The notes under the pieces: model-generated
What the model was told of the DNA's origin: nothing
Seen by the model: the letters and a program-made list of their open reading frames with translations, nothing else
The model's database searches: none
Translations under genes and position numbers: made by a program
DNA from: Actinomycetes bacterium
GTDB lineage: Bacteria; Actinomycetota; Acidimicrobiia; Acidimicrobiales; RAAP-2
Assembly: GCA_021848365.1 (NCBI GenBank)
Contig: JAJZUS010000003.1
Span: 156,553-220,552, forward strand
Length of the DNA: 64,000 nt
Reading direction: 5' to 3'
In this document: positions 1 to 8,823 of the stretch, piece after piece
How positions within the stretch are numbered: position 1 is the stretch's first letter
How the letters are laid out: every line of letters begins with the position of its first letter

Positions 1-1
1 G

Positions 2-232
2 GTGTGGATCGATCAGGACCTGTGCACCGGGGATGGTCTCTGCGAGGAGATCTGTCCACCGGTGTTCACGCTGCTGGACGACGGCCTGGCCTACGTGAAG
101 CAGGGCGACCAGGTGTTGAGCAGCCCCGGTGGGGCCCAGGGCGTCGCGGTGGTGCCGGCCGAGCTCGAGGACGCGGTGACCGAGGCCTCCGAGGAGTGCC
201 CCGGGGAGTGCATCTTCATCGAGCGGGACTGA
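2..232 (+). CDS. Small single-cluster ferredoxin
   Basis: A 76-residue electron carrier. Cysteines at residues 8, 14 and 18 (C-x5-C-x3-C-P) plus Cys66 in a late CPGEC segment give the pattern of the short actinobacterial ferredoxins that bind one 3Fe-4S or 4Fe-4S cluster. A cysteine at the second cluster position (Cys14) would suit a 4Fe-4S cluster, but the cluster type cannot be fixed from sequence. The GTG start lies at base 2, so a longer N-terminus outside the window cannot be excluded, although the family usually starts with a few residues before the first Cys. It converges on trmI with a 9-bp gap. The redox partner is unknown. Confidence 0.88.
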   Translation: MWIDQDLCTGDGLCEEICPPVFTLLDDGLAYVKQGDQVLSSPGGAQGVAVVPAELEDAVTEASEECPGECIFIERD

Positions 233-241
233 CCGCTCGCG

Positions 242-1009
242 TCACTCGTCGGCGACGCGCCGGGCGGAAGTGAGGAACCCGGTGTGCGCCACCATGCGGT
301 GGTCCGGGCGTACCGAGCGGGCCTCGACGTGCCAGGTCCGCCGGAGGATCTCCACCGACTCGGCGAGTGCGAACGGGTGCTCGGCGAGGGCCAGTCGCAA
401 CTGCTGGACCTGATTGATCGTCGGCAGGTAGGCGAGGAAGACGCCACCGGGACGCAAGGCGCGGACCGCGTGAGGGACGACGAGCCACGGTTCGGGCATG
501 TCGAGGACGATGCGGTCGAACGGACCGTGCTCGATGCCGGCGGTGACGTCACGGATGTGGATGTCGTAGGCGACGTCCTCGCCCAGCATCGACGTGACGT
601 TGGTGCGCGCGGTCTGGGCGAACTCCTCGCGGATCTCGTAGGCGGTGACGCGCGCGCCGGCGCGCAGCAGGGTCATCGAGAGGGCTCCCGAGCCCACGCC
701 CGCCTCGAGCACTTCGTGTCCCGGGGCGATGTCGGCCTGCAGGAGGATCGCCCCGAGGTCCTTCGGATAGATGACCTGGGCCCCTCGCGGCATCTTCAGG
801 ACGACGTCGGCCAGAGTCGGGCGCACGACCAGGAACCGGCGCTCCCCCGTACGGATGGTCGATCCCTCGGGACGCCCGATGATGTCGTCGTGCGGGAGGA
901 TCCCGGCGTGCGTGTGGAACGAGGCGCCCTCGCGCAGGGTCACCAGATACCGGCGATCCTTGGCGTCGATCAGCATGACTCGCTCGCCGACGCCGAGGAG
1001 TTCCCTCAC
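242..1009 (-). CDS. trmI: tRNA (adenine-58-N1)-methyltransferase TrmI
   Basis: An S-adenosylmethionine-dependent enzyme methylating N1 of A58 in the tRNA T-loop. The 255-aa product has the TrmI N-terminal beta domain, then a Rossmann fold with the SAM loop EAGVGSG at residues 102-108 and the DMPEPW segment typical of the family's active site. The GTG start at 1009 was chosen because it gives the usual family length and overlaps the stop of the upstream 50-aa gene by GTGA; the same frame runs further upstream, but that stretch is arginine-rich and reads as a shadow of the small gene. It is the last gene of a minus-strand operon. In other actinobacteria trmI sits beside the proteasome (arc/mpa, dop, pup) cluster, which could lie left of this window; that is inference. 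Confidence 0.93.
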   Translation of the reverse strand: MRELLGVGERVMLIDAKDRRYLVTLREGASFHTHAGILPHDDIIGRPEGSTIRTGERRFLVVRPTLADVVLKMPRGAQVIYPKDLGAILLQADIAPGHEVLEAGVGSGALSMTLLRAGARVTAYEIREEFAQTARTNVTSMLGEDVAYDIHIRDVTAGIEHGPFDRIVLDMPEPWLVVPHAVRALRPGGVFLAYLPTINQVQQLRLALAEHPFALAESVEILRRTWHVEARSVRPDHRMVAHTGFLTSARRVADE

Positions 1010-1158
1010 GATCGCGCCCCGCGGCGCCGCGTGGCGGCGTCGAGGAGGCGCAGGGCGCCGACCACGCCGGCCACCAGGGCCCAGCGCGAGGAGCGCAGCA
1101 CGATCGAGCGCCCACCGACCACGCCGAAGGCGGTTCGCAGCAGCCGCCGGACGATCAT
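1006..1158 (-). CDS. Small basic hypothetical protein, coupled to trmI
   Basis: A 50-residue arginine-rich protein (ATG 1158, TGA 1006). It has two short hydrophobic patches, around residues 10-21 and 26-39, separated and flanked by arginines, so it may be a peripheral or short membrane protein. The ATG overlaps the stop of the 60-aa gene upstream (ATGA), and its TGA overlaps the GTG of trmI (GTGA). This double translational coupling is the main evidence that it is a real gene. No family is recognised and no function is proposed. Confidence 0.6.
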   Translation of the reverse strand: MIVRRLLRTAFGVVGGRSIVLRSSRWALVAGVVGALRLLDAATRRRGARS

Positions 1159-1337
1159 CGCTTGGCCGCGGCACGACGACGACGCCGTCCGCGCCAGAAA
1201 CCCCAGACGAATCCGAGCAGGGTGCCGCCCGCGCCCGCCAGGGCGACGTTGACCGGGTCGTCGCGCAGCGTCGGTGGCTGAGCCGGAACGATCGCGCGCA
1301 CGGCCTTCTCGAGGTCGTGGCGGGCCGACGAGGTCAC
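1155..1337 (-). CDS. Small membrane-anchored hypothetical protein
   Basis: A 60-residue protein with a charged N-terminal half, a glycine- and alanine-rich hydrophobic stretch at about residues 31-47 and a strongly basic tail. This suggests a single membrane segment with the C-terminus inside. The GTG start overlaps the stop of the upstream holin-like gene (GTGA) and the stop overlaps the next ATG (ATGA). Its position resembles that of small DUF3618-like proteins that accompany phage-holin-family genes in actinobacteria, but the sequence is too short for that assignment. Confidence 0.6.
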   Translation of the reverse strand: MTSSARHDLEKAVRAIVPAQPPTLRDDPVNVALAGAGGTLLGFVWGFWRGRRRRRAAAKR

Positions 1338-1690
1338 GACGCGTCGTCCTTCAGTCGGCGCCGCACCGACGCGTCGGCCACGATGCGCCAGGCGGTGATC
1401 GCGAGCACGAGGATGGCGGCGATCGCGACCGCCAGGTACGGGATCCAGGAGAGCGACCCGTTGAGGACCGAGAAGGATTGGAGGAATCGGAGCAGCCCGA
1501 TGAGCAGCATGAGCAGTCCGAAGCCGACGAGGATGCTGCCGAGGAATCCGAACGCCGCGAAGCGGGCGACGGCCGTGAGGGGCGCCACCGTCTCCTCACG
1601 GAGGTAGCGCAGGAGGGCGTCCTTCGCGTCCTGGGCGTCGCGACGAATGGTCGCCCCGCGAATCAGCCGGCGCCAGGTGGGCGTGTCCAC
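1334..1690 (-). CDS. Phage-holin-superfamily-like membrane protein
   Basis: A 118-aa membrane protein. A charged, helical N-terminus is followed by two predicted membrane segments at about residues 44-68 and 83-103 and a short basic tail. The layout matches the actinobacterial 'phage holin family' (DUF1469-like) proteins, which are chromosomal and not evidence of a prophage; their role is unknown. The GTG start at 1690 lies 10 nt after the thioesterase stop, so it is probably the second gene of one transcript of five (thioesterase, this gene, two small genes, trmI). Confidence 0.72.
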   Translation of the reverse strand: MDTPTWRRLIRGATIRRDAQDAKDALLRYLREETVAPLTAVARFAAFGFLGSILVGFGLLMLLIGLLRFLQSFSVLNGSLSWIPYLAVAIAAILVLAITAWRIVADASVRRRLKDDAS

Positions 1691-1700
1691 AGTCCTCAGC

Positions 1701-2093
1701 CTACTCAGCGCGCTCGCGCGAGAGGTACGTCGAGCTCGCGGTCGCGAGGAGGCGCCCGGACTCGTCGGTGCAGCGCGCCTCGACCACGGTCACGTGGCGT
1801 CCCGCCCGAACGACTCGGGCCGTGCAGACGATCTCGTCGCCCGGGTGCACCGCTCGGAGGAACGAGATGCGCAGGTCGGTGTTGGCGACGAACACGCGAC
1901 CCGAGGCCGCCGTGACGGCGGCGGCGCCCATCGCCGAGTCGGCGATCGCGGCGAGGAATCCGCCCTGGACGAGGCCGGCCGGATTGGCGAAGCGTTCGTC
2001 GACTCGCGCCCGCCAGACGCTCGTCCCCTCCTCCGCCGACTCGACCCGAGTGAGCCCGAGCGTGAGGTCGCAGTTCGGCGGCACCTGGATCAC
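1701..2093 (-). CDS. PaaI-family hotdog thioesterase
   Basis: A 130-aa single hotdog-fold protein expected to hydrolyse an acyl-CoA thioester. The active-site region is seen as NPAGLVQGG (residues 37-45), followed by an Asp at residue 52 at the start of the central helix, as in PaaI/YbgC-like thioesterases that act as dimers or tetramers. The substrate is unknown. The GTG start at 2093 sits 6 nt downstream of a TAGCCT hexamer, which suggests a leaderless transcript. It is divergent from tkt and heads the operon ending in trmI. Confidence 0.85.
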   Translation of the reverse strand: MIQVPPNCDLTLGLTRVESAEEGTSVWRARVDERFANPAGLVQGGFLAAIADSAMGAAAVTAASGRVFVANTDLRISFLRAVHPGDEIVCTARVVRAGRHVTVVEARCTDESGRLLATASSTYLSRERAE

Positions 2094-2099
2094 ACCTCG

Positions 2100-2105
2100 A
2101 GGCTA
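2100..2105 (-). promoter_or_regulatory. -10 box of thioesterase-trmI operon
   Basis: TAGCCT on the minus strand ends 6 nt before the GTG at 2093, giving a leaderless start. Confidence 0.45.
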
Positions 2106-2136
2106 TCGGGGGGTCGGTCCGGGGGGACGGGTTCAG

Positions 2137-2142
2137 TACTGT
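2137..2142 (+). promoter_or_regulatory. -10 box of tkt operon
   Basis: TACTGT ends 7 nt before the ATG at 2150; no Shine-Dalgarno sequence fits, so the mRNA is probably leaderless. Confidence 0.45.
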
Positions 2143-2149
2143 CGTAGGC

Positions 2150-4138
2150 ATGGCCGACGCACTTTTCCCCGGCGCCACTGACCTCGAAGGTCGGGCGATT
2201 CGACAGATTGCCGCACTGGCGATGGATGCTCCGGCCCACGCGAAGTCGGGCCACTCGGGCACGGCGATGGCACTCGCGCCCCTGGGGGTCATGCTCTTCT
2301 CTCGACTGCTGCGCCACGATCCGACCGATCCGCAGTGGATCGACCGCGACCGCTTCATCCTCAGTCTGGGGCACGCGTCGATCCTGCAGTACGGACTGGC
2401 GCACACCTTCGGCTACGACCTCTCCGCCGAGGACCTGCGGGCCTTCCGTCAGATGAACTCTCGTACTCCCGGCCACCCGGAGCGCGGGGTGGCACCGACG
2501 GTCGAGGTCACGACCGGACCACTCGGGCAGGGGCTCGCGAACGGCGTCGGCATGGCCATCGCTGAGCGAGTGCTACGGGCCGAGTACGGCGACGACCTCG
2601 TCGACCACCGCGTGTGGGTGATCGCCGGTGACGGCTGCCTCGAGGAGGGCATCAGCCACGAGTCCGCCTCGCTGGCCGGATCCCTCGGTCTCGGGCGGCT
2701 CATCGTCGTCTACGACGACAATCACATCACGATCGACGGACCGACGGAGTTGGCCTTGCGCGACGACGCCCCGGCGCGCTTCCGCGCCTACGGCTGGCGA
2801 GTGATCGAAGTCGGCGAGTACGCCCACGACCTCGACCGGCTGGAGGCGGCGGCGCGGGAGGCACGCGAGGACGTCGGCCGACCGACCCTCGTCGTCGTCC
2901 GCTCTCACATCGGATTCCCCTCCCCCACGATGATGGACCGCCGCGAAGCCCACGGGAGTCCGTTCAGCGCCGACGCGATCTCGGAGACGAAGGCCATCCT
3001 GGGCGTCGAGGACCGGCCCTTCGCCCTCGACCCCGACCTGCCGGCGCAGATGCTCTCGCTCCTCGGGTCGGGTCGCGACGCGCGGACGCGGTGGGAGGCG
3101 AACATGGTGGCGGCGGGCGAGCGTGGTGCGCGCCTGCGGCACCAGTTCGCGACGAACGGTGCGCTGACCCCCGGGGCCGCCGTGGAGCCGTTCGGAACTG
3201 GCCCGGTCGCGACGCGCAAGGCCCTGCAGCGGGCCATGGACCAGCTGGCGCCTCACGTGCCGGGCCTGACGGCCGGCTCGGCCGACTTGACCGACAACAC
3301 TGGGGTCCTGCTGCGACAGGGCGGGACGCAGGGCCGGGACAACCCGGGCGGGCGACAGATCCACTACGGGATCCGCGAGTTCGCCATGGGCGCCATCCTC
3401 GTGGGACAGGCCCTGCACGGCGGGATCCGACCGGTCGGGTCCACCTTCCTCGTCTTCGCCGACTACGCACGTCCCGCCGTCCGCCTGGCGGCGCTCAGCG
3501 AGGCGCCCGTGCTGTTCGTCTTCACCCACGACTCGGTGGGCGTGGGTGAAGATGGTCCGACCCACCAGCCCGTCGAGCATCTGATGTCGTTGCGGGCGAT
3601 CCCCGGCCTGCACGTGGTCCGTCCGAGTGACGCCAACGAGACCCTCGCCCTGGTGGAGGGCTTCTTCCGTGACCCCCACCCGGCTCCGACGGCCCTCGCC
3701 CTCTCGCGCCAGGACCTGCCCCTGCTCGAGGGGGCGGCGGCGGATGCGTCGCGCGAGGGAGCCGCTCGGGGCGGCTACGTGTTGCGCGAGCGTCCCGGGG
3801 CGAGCCTGAGCCTGCTCGCGACGGGCTCCGAGGTCGCCCTGAGCCTGGCGGCGGCGGAGCGACTCGAGGAGGAGGGGATCGCCGCTCGCGTGGTCGCCCT
3901 CCCCTGCTGGGAGTGCTTCGGCGAACAGCCCGCCGAGTACCGCGAGGAGGTCCTCGGCTCCGCTCCCCGCGTCGCGGTGGAGGCGGGGGTGACGCTCGGG
4001 TGGTCGCGCTACGCGGACCACGCGATCGGCATTGATAGCTTCGGCGTCTCCGCGCCGGGGCCGGAGGTCTTCGCGCACTTCGGATTCACGCCAGAGGGCG
4101 TGAGCGAGCGGGTGCGCGCTTGGTGGGAGGCACGGTGA
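2150..4138 (+). CDS. tkt: Transketolase
   Basis: A thiamine-diphosphate enzyme of the non-oxidative pentose phosphate pathway that moves two-carbon ketol units between sugar phosphates. The 662 residues are a normal full length. Seen motifs are GHSGTA (residues 34-39), the GDG-x-L-E-E-G thiamine-diphosphate/metal motif at 160-167, and the second-domain segment HDSVGVGEDGPTHQP with the conserved histidine. The C-terminal domain follows. The stop overlaps the start of tal by GTGA, so tkt, tal and pgi form one operon linking the pentose phosphate pathway to glycolysis. Confidence 0.97.
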   Translation: MADALFPGATDLEGRAIRQIAALAMDAPAHAKSGHSGTAMALAPLGVMLFSRLLRHDPTDPQWIDRDRFILSLGHASILQYGLAHTFGYDLSAEDLRAFRQMNSRTPGHPERGVAPTVEVTTGPLGQGLANGVGMAIAERVLRAEYGDDLVDHRVWVIAGDGCLEEGISHESASLAGSLGLGRLIVVYDDNHITIDGPTELALRDDAPARFRAYGWRVIEVGEYAHDLDRLEAAAREAREDVGRPTLVVVRSHIGFPSPTMMDRREAHGSPFSADAISETKAILGVEDRPFALDPDLPAQMLSLLGSGRDARTRWEANMVAAGERGARLRHQFATNGALTPGAAVEPFGTGPVATRKALQRAMDQLAPHVPGLTAGSADLTDNTGVLLRQGGTQGRDNPGGRQIHYGIREFAMGAILVGQALHGGIRPVGSTFLVFADYARPAVRLAALSEAPVLFVFTHDSVGVGEDGPTHQPVEHLMSLRAIPGLHVVRPSDANETLALVEGFFRDPHPAPTALALSRQDLPLLEGAAADASREGAARGGYVLRERPGASLSLLATGSEVALSLAAAERLEEEGIAARVVALPCWECFGEQPAEYREEVLGSAPRVAVEAGVTLGWSRYADHAIGIDSFGVSAPGPEVFAHFGFTPEGVSERVRAWWEAR

Positions 4139-5244
4139 CCCGACTGCTCGAACTGTACGGCCGCTACGGCCAGAGTCCCTGGATCGACAACATCCGGCGC
4201 GACTGGCTGGAGAACGGGACGCTCGCCGGCCTGGTGCGCGACGGGGTGCGGGGCGTCACGTCCAATCCCTCGATCTTCGCGAAGGCCCTCGCCACGTCGG
4301 ACGCGTACGACGAGCGAATCGCCCGGATCGGTCGCGTCGGGGACGCCGAAGCGGTCTTCGAAGCCCTCGCCGTCGATGACGTGCGCGACGCCTGTGACGT
4401 CCTCGCCCCGGTCCACCTCGCCTCGCACGACGAGCGCGAGTCGGGACGTCGCCGCTACCTCGACGGATTCGTCTCGCTCGAGGTGTCGCCGCGGCTCGCG
4501 CACGACGGCGTCGCGACGGTCGAGGCCGCGCGGCGGCTGGCGGCCGCCGTGGGGCGACCGAACCTGATGGTGAAGATCCCGGCGACGCGCGAGGGCCTGC
4601 CCGCCGTCTCGGCGGTGCTCGCCGAGGGCATCAACGTCAACGTGACGCTCATCTTCTCGGTGGAACGCTACGTCGCCGTGCTCGACGCGTGGATGGCCGG
4701 ACTCGAGGAGGCCCGCGCCGCCGGTCACGACCTCGCCGAGATCGCGAGCGTGGCGTCCTTCTTCGTCTCCCGGGTCGACACCGCCGTGGACGCGGCCCTG
4801 TCGCCCGCGGACCCCCGCCGGGGGACGACCGCGATCCACCAGGCGGCCGCGGCCTACCGGGCCTATCGGGGGGTCGTTGCCTCCGAGCGAGCGGAGGGAC
4901 TCCTGCGCGCGGGGGCCCAGGTTCAGCGACCGCTGTGGGCGTCGACGTCGGTGAAGAACCCCGACTACGACGAGCTGCTCTACGTCGACAGTCTCGTCGG
5001 CGACGAGACGGTCAACACCATGCCCGACGCCACCCTGAGCGCCGCCGGGGAGCGGGGGCGTTTCGAGAAGTCGCTCCTGCGCGACGCGCCGACCACGCTG
5101 CGCGCCGCCGACGCCTTCGATCGCCTGGGCGAGGAGGTGGACCTGGGCGCGATCACCGACCGACTCGAGGCCGAGGGGGTGAAGGCCTTCGTCGACTCCT
5201 ACGAGGAGGTCCTCGCGACGGTGGCCGCCAAGGCGGTGTCGTGA
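4135..5244 (+). CDS. tal: Transaldolase
   Basis: Transfers a dihydroxyacetone unit between sugar phosphates through a Schiff base. The product is 369 aa, as in the actinobacterial TalB-like class. VTSNPSIF lies at residues 41-48 and the Schiff-base lysine is Lys147 in MVKIPAT; the downstream INVNVTLIFS strand is also present. The GTG at 4135 was preferred over an ATG at 4120 because it overlaps the tkt stop (GTGA) and matches the family start. Several related bacteria carry a single transaldolase/glucose-6-phosphate isomerase fusion; here the two are separate reading frames coupled by another GTGA. Confidence 0.95.
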   Translation: MTRLLELYGRYGQSPWIDNIRRDWLENGTLAGLVRDGVRGVTSNPSIFAKALATSDAYDERIARIGRVGDAEAVFEALAVDDVRDACDVLAPVHLASHDERESGRRRYLDGFVSLEVSPRLAHDGVATVEAARRLAAAVGRPNLMVKIPATREGLPAVSAVLAEGINVNVTLIFSVERYVAVLDAWMAGLEEARAAGHDLAEIASVASFFVSRVDTAVDAALSPADPRRGTTAIHQAAAAYRAYRGVVASERAEGLLRAGAQVQRPLWASTSVKNPDYDELLYVDSLVGDETVNTMPDATLSAAGERGRFEKSLLRDAPTTLRAADAFDRLGEEVDLGAITDRLEAEGVKAFVDSYEEVLATVAAKAVS

Positions 5245-6539
5245 GCTCGATCGCCGACGCCCTGCTCGCGGGAGATCCCTCACTCTTCGTGGGCGACACG
5301 GCCCGTCGCTCCCTCGGCTGGCTGGATCACGTCGACCGCTACCTCGGCGAGTGGCTCGATCGGTTGGCCGCGGAGCTCCCGCACCACTACGAGCGGGTGC
5401 TGTTGCTCGGCATGGGTGGCTCCTCGTCGCCCGCGCGCTTCTACGCCGAGGAGCGGCCCGGGGCCGCGATCGCGGTCCTCGACACGTCGAATCCCGACAC
5501 CGTGGCGGCGACCGACTTCTCCTCGGCCATCGTGATCGCGTCCTCGAAGTCGGGGTCGACGGTCGAGACCCAGACCCTGCTCGCCCACGCGCTCGCCCAC
5601 GGCGCCCGCGAGCGCGACGTCGTGGTGATCACCGACCCGGGAACCTCGCTCGACGAGTGGGGTCGCAGCGTCGGGGCGCACGTCGTCCACGGTGATCCCG
5701 CGACCGGTGGCCGCTACTCGGCCCTCTCCCCCTTCGGGCTGGTGCCGGCGCTCTACTGCGGGTGGACGCCCGACGAGCTGCGGACGGTGCACCGCCCGCT
5801 CGACCGCGCTCGAGTCGAGGAGCTCCTCGCGCGGGCCGAGAGTGACCGCTTCGCCACCGAGGACGGGACGGGGACGTTCGGACTCCACGGCGATCCGGCG
5901 ACCTCGGGTGGCGCCCTCTGGCTTGAGCAGTTGGTCGCCGAGAGCACCGGGAAGGAGGGACGCGGATACGTCCCCCTCGTCGAGGGGGACGGCGAGCCCT
6001 ATCGGGTGGCGGAGATGCTCGACGACCAGGTGCTCACGGCGCTACTCGCCCGTCGCCTCGGCGTCGACCCCTTCGACCAGCCGAACGTGGAGTCGGCGAA
6101 GAGGGCGGTCTTTCGCCTCCTCGCCGTCGGCGCGGACGATCCCCAGGACGGCGGGGACGATCCCCGGCGCGTCCTCGCGACCCCGGCTCGGCTGAGGACC
6201 CTGCAGGTGTACGGCCCACTGGAGATGGCGGAGGCGGTCGCTCCCCTGCGCGAGGCCGTCGAACGCGCCTACGGCCCCACCACGGCCAACCTCGGCCCGC
6301 GGTACCTGCACTCGACGGGACAACTGCACAAGGGCGGTCCGTCCTGTGCCGCGGTGCAGGTGATCGTGCGCCCGCGCAGCACCCCCCAGCGGATTCAGGG
6401 CCGTCACTACAGCTTCCACGACCTGCACCGAGCCCAGGCCCGGGCGGACCTCCTGGCCATGCGCGAGGCGGGACGCCCGGTGGCCGTGGTCGACGTCGAC
6501 GATCTCGACGAGGCGCGCGTGCTGCTCGGCGCCGAGTGA
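5241..6539 (+). CDS. pgi: Glucose-6-phosphate isomerase (short, fusion-type)
   Basis: Interconverts glucose-6-phosphate and fructose-6-phosphate. The 432-aa protein shows the first sugar isomerase (SIS) domain with GMGGSSSPARF at about residues 57-67 and SSKSGSTVET at 101-110. A second SIS-like half ends in a tail (STGQLHKGG, then a C-terminal helix) of the kind found in the isomerase part of transaldolase/isomerase fusions rather than in the about 550-aa E. coli-type enzyme. The GTG at 5241 overlaps the tal stop. Loss of an ancestral fusion, or its precursor state, are both possible readings. Confidence 0.88.
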   Translation: MSSIADALLAGDPSLFVGDTARRSLGWLDHVDRYLGEWLDRLAAELPHHYERVLLLGMGGSSSPARFYAEERPGAAIAVLDTSNPDTVAATDFSSAIVIASSKSGSTVETQTLLAHALAHGARERDVVVITDPGTSLDEWGRSVGAHVVHGDPATGGRYSALSPFGLVPALYCGWTPDELRTVHRPLDRARVEELLARAESDRFATEDGTGTFGLHGDPATSGGALWLEQLVAESTGKEGRGYVPLVEGDGEPYRVAEMLDDQVLTALLARRLGVDPFDQPNVESAKRAVFRLLAVGADDPQDGGDDPRRVLATPARLRTLQVYGPLEMAEAVAPLREAVERAYGPTTANLGPRYLHSTGQLHKGGPSCAAVQVIVRPRSTPQRIQGRHYSFHDLHRAQARADLLAMREAGRPVAVVDVDDLDEARVLLGAE

Positions 6540-6555
6540 GCGTCGGCGGGGCCGT

Positions 6556-6561
6556 TAGGAT
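6556..6561 (+). promoter_or_regulatory. -10 box of fbiC
   Basis: TAGGAT ends 6 nt before the fbiC ATG at 6568, with no ribosome binding site between; leaderless start inferred. Confidence 0.5.
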
Positions 6562-6567
6562 GCGGCC

Positions 6568-8823
6568 ATGACGCTGATCGGGGACGTCAACACGTCCGAC
6601 CTGGTCGCGGCGGGGGCGGCGGAGCTCGCGCCCGACGCGTACGCCGTTGCCCGCCGTCACCACGGGTACGTGGTGACCTACTCGCCGAAGGTCTTCATCC
6701 CCCTCACGCAGCTGTGTCGGGACCGCTGCGGCTACTGCACGTTCGCCCAGGCTCCGGCGCGGCTGACGTCGCCCTATCTTCCCCTCGACGAGGTCATGGA
6801 GATCGCACGCCGGGGCCAGGCGGCCGGCGTCACCGAGGCACTCTTCACCCTGGGTGAGCGGCCCGAGCTGCGCTACGACGACGCCGCCCGGTGGCTCGCG
6901 GCGCGGGGCTACCGGTCCACCGTCGACTACGTGGCGGCCGCCGCCCAGATGGTCCTCGAGGGGACCGGCCTGCTCCCCCACGCGAACGCCGGCGCGCTCT
7001 ACCCCCACGAGCTCGCCCAGCTGCGACACGTGGCGGCCTCGCAGGGGATGATGCTCGAGACCCTCGCCGACGTGCCGGCCCATCGTCTCTCTCCGGACAA
7101 GACGGCGGATCGACGACTGGCCACCCTGGACACGGCCGGAGAGCTGGGCATCGCCTTCACGACGGGGCTCCTCGTCGGGATCGGCGAGAGCCGGGTCGAC
7201 CGGATCGAGACGTTGCTCGCCATCGCTCGCTCGCACGAGCGTCACGGGCACGTCCAGGAGGTCATCGTCCAGAACTTCCTGCCGAAGGCGCGAACCGCGA
7301 TGGCCCAGTCACCGGCCGCCGATCCGGAGGAGTTCCGCTGGACCATCGCGGCAGCTCGCCTGCTGCTCCCGCCGGATATCCACCTGCAGGCCCCCCCGAA
7401 CCTGAGCGACGACCCGGCCGGACTGCTCGCCTTCGGCATCGACGACTTCGGCGGGATCTCCCCCGTGACCCGGGACTTCGTGAACCCCGAGCGAGCCTGG
7501 CCGGCGGTCGAGACGCTGCGCCTCGAGGTCGAGGCTCAGGGCCTGCACCTCGTGCCCCGACTCACGATCTACCCCGAGCACGCTCGTCGAGAGACGGAGT
7601 TCCTGGACGATGCGTTGCGCACGCCGGTGCGGGTCCTCTCGGACTCGACGGGACGGGGGCGCGAGGATGACTGGGTGGCGGGTGCCGACGCCGATCCGCC
7701 AGCCCGTCGGACGGGGACGACCACCCCCGACGTACGGCGGATCCTCACCGGCTACACCCCGGGGGACGCCCTCAGCCGCGAGGACTTGATCACCCTGTTC
7801 ACGGCGCGCGGGGGCGACGTCGACGCCATCGCAGCCCTCGCCGACGAGGTGCGGCGCGATCGGGTGGGCGAGGACGTCACCTTCGTCGTCAACCGCAACA
7901 TCAACTACACGAACGTCTGCACGTTCAAGTGTCGGTTCTGCGCCTTCTCCAAGGGACCACTCTCGCTCAACCTGCGGGGCGAGCCCTACCTGTTGACGTT
8001 GGACCAGATCGGCGAGCGGGTTCGGGAGGCGCGCGAGCGTGGCGCGACGGAGGTCTGCCTGCAGGGAGGGATCCACCCGAACTTCGACGGTGACTACTAC
8101 CTCGAGGTCGTCCGCGCGGTCCACGAGGCGTCGCCGGAGATGCACATCCACGCCTTCAGCGCCCTTGAGGTGTTCGAGGGGGCCCGTCGCTCGGGGCAGG
8201 ACCTCGAGACCTACCTCGCGCGGTTGCGCGACGCGGGACTCAAGACTCTGCCCGGTACGGCGGCCGAGATCCTGCGCGACGACGTGCGCCAGGTGCTGTG
8301 CCCCGACAAGATCACGACGGAGCAGTGGATCAGCGTTCACCGGGCGGCCCACCGGGTCGGACTGCGCTCCAACATCACGATCATGTTCGGCGCGGTCGAG
8401 GATCCCGGCGCCTGGGCCGACCACCTGCTCGTTACGCGCCGGCTGCAGGAGGAGACGGGGGGTTTCACGGAGTTTGTCCCCCTCCCCTTCGTGCACATGG
8501 CCACGCCGTTGTTCCTACGGGGTCGGTCCCGCAAGGGTGGCACGTTCCGCGAGGTGCTCCTCATGCACGCGGTCGCCCGCCTCCACTACGCGACGCTCAT
8601 CGACAACATCCAGGTGAGCTGGGTCAAGCTCGGCGTCGACGGGGTGCGCCGCATCCTCGAGTCGGGAGCCAACGACCTCGGGGGGACGCTCATGGAGGAG
8701 AACATCTCCCGGGCGGCGGGTGCGACTCACGGCCAGGAGCTCGACGCGAGAGCGCTGGCCGAGGTCGTCGCACCGCTCGGGCGGCCCCTCGTGCAGCGCA
8801 CCACCCTCTACGGCCGCCCGTGA
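6568..8823 (+). CDS. fbiC: FO synthase, fused CofG-CofH (FbiC)
   Basis: A 751-aa bifunctional radical-SAM enzyme making 7,8-didemethyl-8-hydroxy-5-deazariboflavin (FO), the chromophore of coenzyme F420, from tyrosine and a ribityl-uracil intermediate of flavin synthesis. The N-terminal CofG half has its iron-sulfur cysteines at 50, 54 and 57 (C-x3-C-x2-C). The C-terminal CofH half has the second set at about 451, 455 and 458. The one-protein form is characteristic of actinobacteria; archaea and cyanobacteria use two proteins. It predicts F420 use by this organism. The stop overlaps the next gene (GTGA). Confidence 0.97.
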   Translation: MTLIGDVNTSDLVAAGAAELAPDAYAVARRHHGYVVTYSPKVFIPLTQLCRDRCGYCTFAQAPARLTSPYLPLDEVMEIARRGQAAGVTEALFTLGERPELRYDDAARWLAARGYRSTVDYVAAAAQMVLEGTGLLPHANAGALYPHELAQLRHVAASQGMMLETLADVPAHRLSPDKTADRRLATLDTAGELGIAFTTGLLVGIGESRVDRIETLLAIARSHERHGHVQEVIVQNFLPKARTAMAQSPAADPEEFRWTIAAARLLLPPDIHLQAPPNLSDDPAGLLAFGIDDFGGISPVTRDFVNPERAWPAVETLRLEVEAQGLHLVPRLTIYPEHARRETEFLDDALRTPVRVLSDSTGRGREDDWVAGADADPPARRTGTTTPDVRRILTGYTPGDALSREDLITLFTARGGDVDAIAALADEVRRDRVGEDVTFVVNRNINYTNVCTFKCRFCAFSKGPLSLNLRGEPYLLTLDQIGERVREARERGATEVCLQGGIHPNFDGDYYLEVVRAVHEASPEMHIHAFSALEVFEGARRSGQDLETYLARLRDAGLKTLPGTAAEILRDDVRQVLCPDKITTEQWISVHRAAHRVGLRSNITIMFGAVEDPGAWADHLLVTRRLQEETGGFTEFVPLPFVHMATPLFLRGRSRKGGTFREVLLMHAVARLHYATLIDNIQVSWVKLGVDGVRRILESGANDLGGTLMEENISRAAGATHGQELDARALAEVVAPLGRPLVQRTTLYGRP

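Noticed and set aside
1334..1690. Prophage holin
   Set aside because: Chromosomal two-helix protein in a trmI operon; no phage genes nearby.
2573..4078. 501-aa minus-strand frame opposite tkt
   Set aside because: High-GC antisense shadow; no family pattern, no initiation signals.
4689..6539. One long frame that could suggest a transaldolase-isomerase fusion
   Set aside because: Only the part after 5241 has isomerase sequence; the upstream part is an arginine-rich shadow of tal in another frame, and tal has its own full frame.
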